Assembly: GCF_000376565.1 (NCBI RefSeq)
Contig: NZ_BARG01000075.1
Span: forward strand, 1-64,000
Source of the DNA: Streptomyces hokutonensis
GTDB lineage: Bacteria; Actinomycetota; Actinomycetes; Streptomycetales; Streptomycetaceae
Direction of reading: 5' to 3'
Length of the DNA: 64,000 nucleotides
Shown here: positions 59,359 to 64,000 of the stretch, one piece after another
Numbering within the stretch: position 1 is the first letter of the stretch
How the letters are laid out: every line of letters begins with the position of its first letter
Translations under genes and position numbers: made by a program
The notes under the pieces: generated by a model
The model's database searches: none
Told to the model about the DNA's origin: nothing
What the model saw: the letters and a program-made list of their open reading frames with translations, nothing else

Positions 59359-60609
59359 CTAGTTCTTCGGCGAGCCCTTGGCCGACGTCATGTCGCACAG
59401 GGCGTGGTCGACGAGGGTGCCGGTCGCGCGGTTGAGGGCGGTGAGGTCCGGGGGCGCGGTGGTGGTCGTGATGGAGACGGTCACCGCGCGCCTGCCGTCG
59501 GCGCTCACCGCGGGGCGGGTGTTGACGCCCGCTCCGTCGCCCTCGTGGGTGTAGTAGAAGCCGCCGCAGGAGAGCGGGATCCTGCGCAGGCCGAGGCCGT
59601 AGGTGCCCTCGGGCATCTCGGCCACGTCCTCCGGGTCGTCGGTCCGCTGCACGGTCTGCCGCATCTCGCGCCACTGCGTGGCGGGGAGCAGCCTGCCGTC
59701 GGCCAGGGCCCGGAAGAAGGTGTTCAGGTCGGCGGTGGTGCTCACCACACCGGAGTCCGCGGTGTGCTGGAAGCTGTGATCGGTGACGTCCAGGCGCTTG
59801 CCGTCGGCGGTCGTCAGATAGGCGTTCACGTGCGGGTCGGGCAGGAACGGGTCGAGCCCGGGAATGGAGGTGTTGCGCAGTCCGAGCTTCGCGATGATCC
59901 GGTGGGCGACCAGGTCCTGCCAGCTCGCGCCGCCGGCTTTCTCGGCGATCATCCCGGCCAGCAGGTAGTTGGTGTTGGAGTACGCCCACCGGGTGGCCCC
60001 GCCCGGCTGCGGCACGAAGAGCGGGTGGTGCTTCATCGCGACGGCGACCAGGTCGGCCGCCGGGGTGGTGTCGTAGCGGTTCTCGTCGAAGTGGTTGATC
60101 AGGCGGTCCTGGATCGCCGGGTCGTCGATGTAGTCGTAGAGGCCGCTGGTCTGGCGGAGCAGGTCGCGGACGGTGATGCGGGTGCCGTCGTTGCCGTTGC
60201 CCGTGACGACTCCCGGCAGCCAGTGCTCGACGGTGTCGTCGAGCGACAGCCGCTTCTCCGCGACGAGTTGGAGGACGACGGTCGCCACGAACGTCTTCGT
60301 CGTGCTCGCCACACGGAAGTGCGCGTTCCAGGGGATCGGGGCCGTGGAGTCGGTGGTGCGGGTGCCGATGCGGGCCATGAGCGGTGTGCCGTTCGGTCCG
60401 TCGACCCTGGCGAGCACGTTCACATCGCCGCCCCCGGCCTTCCGTACGGCTGCCAGGTCGCGCTGGAGCACGGCCTCGTCGTACCCGTGGGAGGGGTGGT
60501 CCGGTGCCGGGTGTCCGGTGGTGGCGGTCGCGGCCACGGGCGCGCCCAGTGCGAGCAGCGCCGCTGCCAGCACGGCGGCGCCGGTCTTCCTCGATGACGG
60601 CCTCTGCAT
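59359..60609 (-). CDS. Secreted DD-peptidase / beta-lactamase family serine hydrolase
   Basis: The 416-residue protein has a Sec signal at 1-30 (KTGAAVLAAALLALGAPVAA) and the motifs STTK (S102-K105), YSN (Y210-N212) and HEG. The sequence around them resembles the Streptomyces R61 D-alanyl-D-alanine carboxypeptidase group. It probably trims peptidoglycan stem peptides or a related substrate outside the cell. ATG at 60609 follows GGGGGA. Convergent with thiC across 38 bp. Confidence 0.9.
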   Translation of the reverse strand: MQRPSSRKTGAAVLAAALLALGAPVAATATTGHPAPDHPSHGYDEAVLQRDLAAVRKAGGGDVNVLARVDGPNGTPLMARIGTRTTDSTAPIPWNAHFRVASTTKTFVATVVLQLVAEKRLSLDDTVEHWLPGVVTGNGNDGTRITVRDLLRQTSGLYDYIDDPAIQDRLINHFDENRYDTTPAADLVAVAMKHHPLFVPQPGGATRWAYSNTNYLLAGMIAEKAGGASWQDLVAHRIIAKLGLRNTSIPGLDPFLPDPHVNAYLTTADGKRLDVTDHSFQHTADSGVVSTTADLNTFFRALADGRLLPATQWREMRQTVQRTDDPEDVAEMPEGTYGLGLRRIPLSCGGFYYTHEGDGAGVNTRPAVSADGRRAVTVSITTTTAPPDLTALNRATGTLVDHALCDMTSAKGSPKN

Positions 60610-60780
60610 GGTCGAATCCCCCGTTGCTCCTGGTCCTGATCGGTGACGATCACAAGCCAACCGGATCGGGGCGCGGGGGAGGATGGGGCTGTCCGCCGAG
60701 TGCGGGGTGGTCGTAACCCCCCTGTGAACCTCGGGTTCGTCCCCGTCGGGCCCCGGTGGGGAATCGGCGGACCGAGTCGG

Positions 60781-61719
60781 TCACGGCACGAGGACGAGCT
60801 TGCCCGTGGTGCGCTTGGCCTCGATGGCGCGGTGGGCCTCGGCGGCTTCGGCCAGCGGGTAGGTGCGCTCGACGGAGACCCGCAGCCGACCTGCCTCGAC
60901 GCGTTCGGTGATCTGCTTCAGCAGGGCGCCGGAGGGCTCGGCCGTGACCCAGGTGTAGCGCAGGCCACGGGCGGCGGCCTGTTGCTCGTCCGTCCCCGGG
61001 TCGATCGACGCGCCGACGAGCAGACCGTCCGGCCGGAGCACGTCGAGGGAGTGCGGGCCGTAGGAACCGCCGACCAGGTCCAGGACCGCGTCCACCGGCG
61101 CGACGGCGGTCCGGAAGTCGGTGGTGGTGTAGTCGATCAGCTCGTCGGCACCCAGCTCGCGCAGGAAGTCGTGGTGGGCCGCGCGGGCGGTGCCGATGAC
61201 GTATGCCCCGAGTTCCCTGGCCAGTTGGACGGCGACGTGTCCGACGCCGCCGGCCGCCGCGTGGATCAGCACCCGGTCGCCGGGCCCGACCCGTGCCAGC
61301 ACGGCGAGGGCCTGCCAGGCGGTGATCGCGACCAGGGGTACGGCCCCCGCGTGGGCGAGGTCGAGGTTCTTGGGCGCGGGCGCCAGCGCGTCGGCCGGTA
61401 CGGCGGTGAACTCGGCGTACGCGCCCCGTGGGCGGACGGACAGCATGCCGTACACCTCGTCGCCCGGCGCGAACCGTGTCACGCCCTCGCCGACCCGCTC
61501 GACGACGCCGGACACGTCGTTGCCCGGCGTCCACGGCAGGGGGACCAGCTCCGGCACCCGGCCGGACCGCAGTACCGCGTCGCCCGGGTTGACGCCGGCG
61601 CCGGCGACCCGCAGGAGCACCTCACCGGGGGCGGGCTCGGGGACGTCGGTCGCGACGTAGGCGAGGGTCTCGGGGCCGCCGAACACGGACTGGACGATGG
61701 CGTGCATACGGGCGGACAT
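60781..61719 (-). CDS. Zinc-independent NADP-dependent quinone oxidoreductase-like enzyme
   Basis: The 312-residue medium-chain dehydrogenase/reductase has AGVNPGDAVLRSGR, the nucleotide-binding IHAAAGGVGHVAVQLARELG (about 155-174) and the end AIEAKRTTGKLVLVP of the quinone oxidoreductase group. Zinc ligands are absent. It reduces quinones or other electrophiles with NADPH. It is divergent from an HxlR regulator, suggesting induction by quinones or aldehydes. ATG at 61719. Confidence 0.9.
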   Translation of the reverse strand: MSARMHAIVQSVFGGPETLAYVATDVPEPAPGEVLLRVAGAGVNPGDAVLRSGRVPELVPLPWTPGNDVSGVVERVGEGVTRFAPGDEVYGMLSVRPRGAYAEFTAVPADALAPAPKNLDLAHAGAVPLVAITAWQALAVLARVGPGDRVLIHAAAGGVGHVAVQLARELGAYVIGTARAAHHDFLRELGADELIDYTTTDFRTAVAPVDAVLDLVGGSYGPHSLDVLRPDGLLVGASIDPGTDEQQAAARGLRYTWVTAEPSGALLKQITERVEAGRLRVSVERTYPLAEAAEAHRAIEAKRTTGKLVLVP

Positions 61720-61819
61720 CCTGACTCCTCGTCAACAGGGCGTGGTGCGTGGCGCGTTCCATGATCTGTCGGGCGGCGACCCTGCGGAAGGAGGCACTTC
61801 TCTGATATCGAGGTTCCTC

Positions 61820-62224
61820 ATGGATACCGGCTTCGACCTGAGGAAATACGGTGGCGTGGACATCTTCCTGCGCGACTGCCCCACCCGTGCCGTACTGGAG
61901 CTGATCGCGGGCAAGTGGACCATGCTGGTGCTGGTGGCCCTGGAGGACGCCCGGACCATGCGGTTCGCCGAACTGCGGCGACGGCTGGACGGCGTGACGC
62001 CGAAGGTGCTGACGGGGACCCTGCGAGCGCTGGAGCGCGAGGGGCTGCTGATCCGCACGGTGTACCCGACTGTGCCACCGCGCGTGGAGTACCGGCTGAC
62101 CGAACTGGGCCAGGAGGTGGGCGGGTTGGTGCAGGGCATCACCGTCTGGGCGCAGGCGAACGTCACCGCCATGCGCGCGGCGCGGGAGGAGTTCGACGGG
62201 CGGGACGAGCAGCAGAGCCTGTGA
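61820..62224 (+). CDS. HxlR family transcriptional regulator
   Basis: The 134-residue protein has the HxlR winged helix: DCPTRAVLELIAGKWTMLVL, MRFAELRRRLDGVTPKVLTG, REGLLIRTVYPTVPPRVEYR. Cysteine C20 before the first helix is the conserved residue that senses electrophiles or oxidants in redox HxlR proteins such as HypR. ATG at 61820; upstream in-frame starts run to 61697 but overlap the divergent oxidoreductase. The 100-bp gap should hold its operator. Confidence 0.92.
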   Translation: MDTGFDLRKYGGVDIFLRDCPTRAVLELIAGKWTMLVLVALEDARTMRFAELRRRLDGVTPKVLTGTLRALEREGLLIRTVYPTVPPRVEYRLTELGQEVGGLVQGITVWAQANVTAMRAAREEFDGRDEQQSL

Positions 62225-62233
62225 CCGGGTCTT

Positions 62234-62267
62234 CGGCTTGCGCTCCCCTGGTTGGGGGCGCAAGCCG
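62234..62267. terminator. Terminator between convergent hxlR and membrane-protein genes
   Basis: A stem CGGCTTGCGC with GCGCAAGCCG, extended by CCCC/GGGG, lies 10 nt past the HxlR stop and 6 nt from the next stop. Confidence 0.8.
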
Positions 62268-62272
62268 AGGGG

Positions 62273-63127
62273 CTACTCCGGCGCGTGCTCGGGCCCCCCG
62301 AAGTCCGGGCTGCTGAAGTCCGGGCTGGTGAAGCTCGGGCGGTGGCCCGGTTCGGGGCCGTCGTCGGGGCTGGAGAAGCCCGGGCGGTCGTAGCCGAGGT
62401 GCGGCATGCGACTCGGTGCCGAGGGGGTCGTACGGCGTCGGGCCGCCGTGCCCGGGGCCGCGAGCGCCTCCTGGAGGAACGGCAGGATGCCGCGTTCCAG
62501 AAGGGCGTCGTGCCAGGCTTCCCTGGCCCGGGCCACCTCACCGCCCGACTCCCCGTAGGGGTCGGCGTCGAACGTCGGCCGGTTGCGCAGGGCCGTGAGG
62601 AGCAGGCCGATGGCGGCGACGAGGATCGCCGCGGCGGTCATCGCGCCGAACACCCAGCCGGCGGTGAGCATGGTCTGGGCGAATGCGGGTTCGGGGGTGA
62701 GCATCTTGAGGATGTAACCCACGAGCAGGAATATCGCCGCGGCCGTGCCGGCGAGGACGGGGGTGAGGACGGCGGCGACGGCGACGGCACCCGCACCCTC
62801 GGCAGCCTCCCCCAGGGTGGTGGCGAGCCCCATCGCGCCCACGCCGCCCGGCTCCGCGGAGCCGGTCTCGTGGACGGACGGCGGGGTGGACGACGCCGGC
62901 CGGCGCAGTTCCTCGCGGACCTTCACGTAGTGCTGGTACTCGGTCGCCGCGGCCGCCGTGATGAGTGCGGTGGCGTTCAGCGCCATGGTGCGCAGCTGTT
63001 CGGGGTTGAGCCGCTTACCGACAGCGGCCAGTTCCGGGCGGGTAGGGGCGGAGCGCAGCGCCTCGTCGAGGATCCGCTCGTACTCCTGGCGGTCCTCGCT
63101 GAGCAGGTGCTGCGGAACGCTGTTCAT
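62273..63127 (-). CDS. Streptomyces membrane protein of unknown function
   Basis: The 284-residue protein has a soluble helical N-terminus (1-80), two membrane segments at about 118-140 and 153-178, and a cytoplasmic C-terminus with SPDF repeats (PSFTSPDFSSPDFGGPEH). ATG at 63127 begins MNSVPQHLLSEDRQEYE with GGGGG 6 nt upstream; an ATG two codons earlier is also possible. I do not recognise a characterised family. Confidence 0.7.
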   Translation of the reverse strand: MNSVPQHLLSEDRQEYERILDEALRSAPTRPELAAVGKRLNPEQLRTMALNATALITAAAATEYQHYVKVREELRRPASSTPPSVHETGSAEPGGVGAMGLATTLGEAAEGAGAVAVAAVLTPVLAGTAAAIFLLVGYILKMLTPEPAFAQTMLTAGWVFGAMTAAAILVAAIGLLLTALRNRPTFDADPYGESGGEVARAREAWHDALLERGILPFLQEALAAPGTAARRRTTPSAPSRMPHLGYDRPGFSSPDDGPEPGHRPSFTSPDFSSPDFGGPEHAPE

Positions 63128-63325
63128 GTGCATCCCCCGATGCTCCGTAGGGCTTGGGGCTCGCATGCCAACGAGCCGTCGGGCAGAAACGGAGGGGAGC
63201 CTGCTACGGATAAGCCGATGGTAGAGCGGCGACGGCACACGGTGACAGGGGGTTTCCAGAAATTGGCCCCTGGCCAGCGCTGTCGTCCGCCGGTCCTCCG
63301 AGGGGGACGTCTGCCCGTTAAACGC

Positions 63326-64000
63326 TCAGATATCCAACGGCAGTTGCTGGACCAGCAGTTTTCCGGCCATGGTCACTCCGCCGTCCATCGCGATGGCCAG
63401 TCCCTCGGCGTAGACGTGCGGTCCCTCGACCACGGGACTGGCGGAGTCCTCGCCGTCCTCGGAGCCGACGTCGCCCAGGAGGTACGGAATCGGGCTGTGG
63501 CCGTGCACGATCCGGGTCCCGCCGTACATGTCGAGCAACGAGCGGACATGTTCGGCGCCGCCCTCGTCGCGGAAGGAGAAGCGCTTGGTGAACTTGCGGA
63601 ACACGTCCCACACCTCGTCCGCGTCGTTGCGGGTGAGGGTCTCGCGGACGTTGTCGTTGACGGCCTCGATCGAGTCGCCGTAGTCGAGGTAGGCGGTGGT
63701 GTCGGAGTGGACGAGGAGGTGGCCGTCGACCTCCTCCATGGCGTCCAGCCGGGACATCCACTGCAGGTGGACGTCCTGGAGACGGTCCATGTCGGTCTTC
63801 TGGCCGCCGTTGAGCAGCCAGGCCGCCTGGAAGGTGGCGGTGCCCGCGCCGGAGTTGACGGGGGTGTCGCCGAACCGCTTGGCGCCGAGCAGCAGCAGCT
63901 CGTGGTTGCCCATGAGGGCCTTGCAGTAGCCGCCGGCCGCGGCGGCCTCGGCGGACAGCCGCATCACCAGGTCGATGACGCCGATGCCGTCCGGCCCGCG
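63326..64000 (-). CDS. Calcineurin-like metallophosphoesterase (N-terminus outside the window)
   Basis: The visible 224 residues hold GNHELLLLGAKRFGD (the GNHE metal motif), LVHSDTTAYL and RIVHGHSPIPYL (the GHxP/H motif), in the order expected for a Ser/Thr-phosphatase-like metallophosphoesterase. The frame is open through position 64000, so the start and the first DxH motif are beyond the edge. Substrate unknown. Confidence 0.85.
   Translation of the reverse strand, partial: RGPDGIGVIDLVMRLSAEAAAAGGYCKALMGNHELLLLGAKRFGDTPVNSGAGTATFQAAWLLNGGQKTDMDRLQDVHLQWMSRLDAMEEVDGHLLVHSDTTAYLDYGDSIEAVNDNVRETLTRNDADEVWDVFRKFTKRFSFRDEGGAEHVRSLLDMYGGTRIVHGHSPIPYLLGDVGSEDGEDSASPVVEGPHVYAEGLAIAMDGGVTMAGKLLVQQLPLDI

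Noticed and set aside
1..64000. Mobile elements, CRISPR arrays, tRNA/rRNA genes, toxin-antitoxin or secondary-metabolite modules
   Set aside because: None recognised by eye in any frame or intergenic region; gene content and order are those of the conserved Streptomyces core.

Overview
The window is core chromosome of a Streptomyces species, centred on the replication origin. Base composition is high-GC with strong GC at third codon positions. The gene order gnd-dnaN-oriC-dnaA-rpmH-rnpA-yidD-yidC-jag-rsmG-parA-parB-trxA-trxB-sigM-murJ-pcnA is the actinobacterial origin block. Genus-level markers are ssgR-ssgA (sporulation), a cluster of TTGTCCACA-type DnaA boxes, and repeated GTTTCACGTGAAAC centromere (parS) sites. 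I see no transposase, integrase, prophage, CRISPR array, tRNA, rRNA or secondary-metabolite cluster.

Layout. 1-5 kb: truncated gnd, dnaN, an oriC of about 1.15 kb, and dnaA, all on the minus strand. 5-11 kb: a plus-strand run of ribosome, RNA-processing, membrane-insertion and segregation genes (rpmH, rnpA, yidD, yidC, jag, rsmG, parA, parB), followed by a GNAT gene. 12-22 kb: a minus-strand block, DUF6049 membrane protein - MurJ - pseudokinase - ECF sigma - zinc anti-sigma - trxB - trxA, matching the mycobacterial sigM/trx/MviN arrangement; a consensus SigR promoter precedes trxB. 22-35 kb: CCA-adding enzyme, LppU-like protein, MFS transporter, PadR-ino1, a class A penicillin-binding protein, a GT87-type mannosyltransferase, an alanine-racemase-fold protein with FemX, and a small membrane protein. 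35-40 kb: rpsF-ssb-rpsR-rplI, a MATE transporter and dnaB. 40-53 kb: accessory but chromosomal genes (RibD-like reductase, serine hydrolase, GNATs, MarR/MFS, GlcG, HAD, flavohaemoglobin, Nudix, LysR, PLP lyase, ptpA, holin-like protein). 53-57 kb: cupin, DUF5326, ssgR, ssgA and a YibE/F transporter. 57-64 kb: TPP riboswitch-thiC, secreted DD-peptidase, quinone reductase with HxlR, a membrane protein and a truncated metallophosphatase.

The genes combine initiation (DnaA/oriC/DnaN/DnaB), origin segregation (ParA/ParB and at least 12 exact parS sites), thiol homeostasis (SigR promoter, TrxAB), cell-wall synthesis (MurJ, PBP, FemX, DD-peptidase) and sporulation division (SsgR/SsgA). I did not find a convincing wholly new system. 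The unexplained structure is mostly in cis: parS sites inside 32-40 bp perfect palindromes at gene 3' ends, two parS-like palindromes inside the thiC riboswitch, and DnaA-box clusters next to parA and dnaB as well as in oriC.
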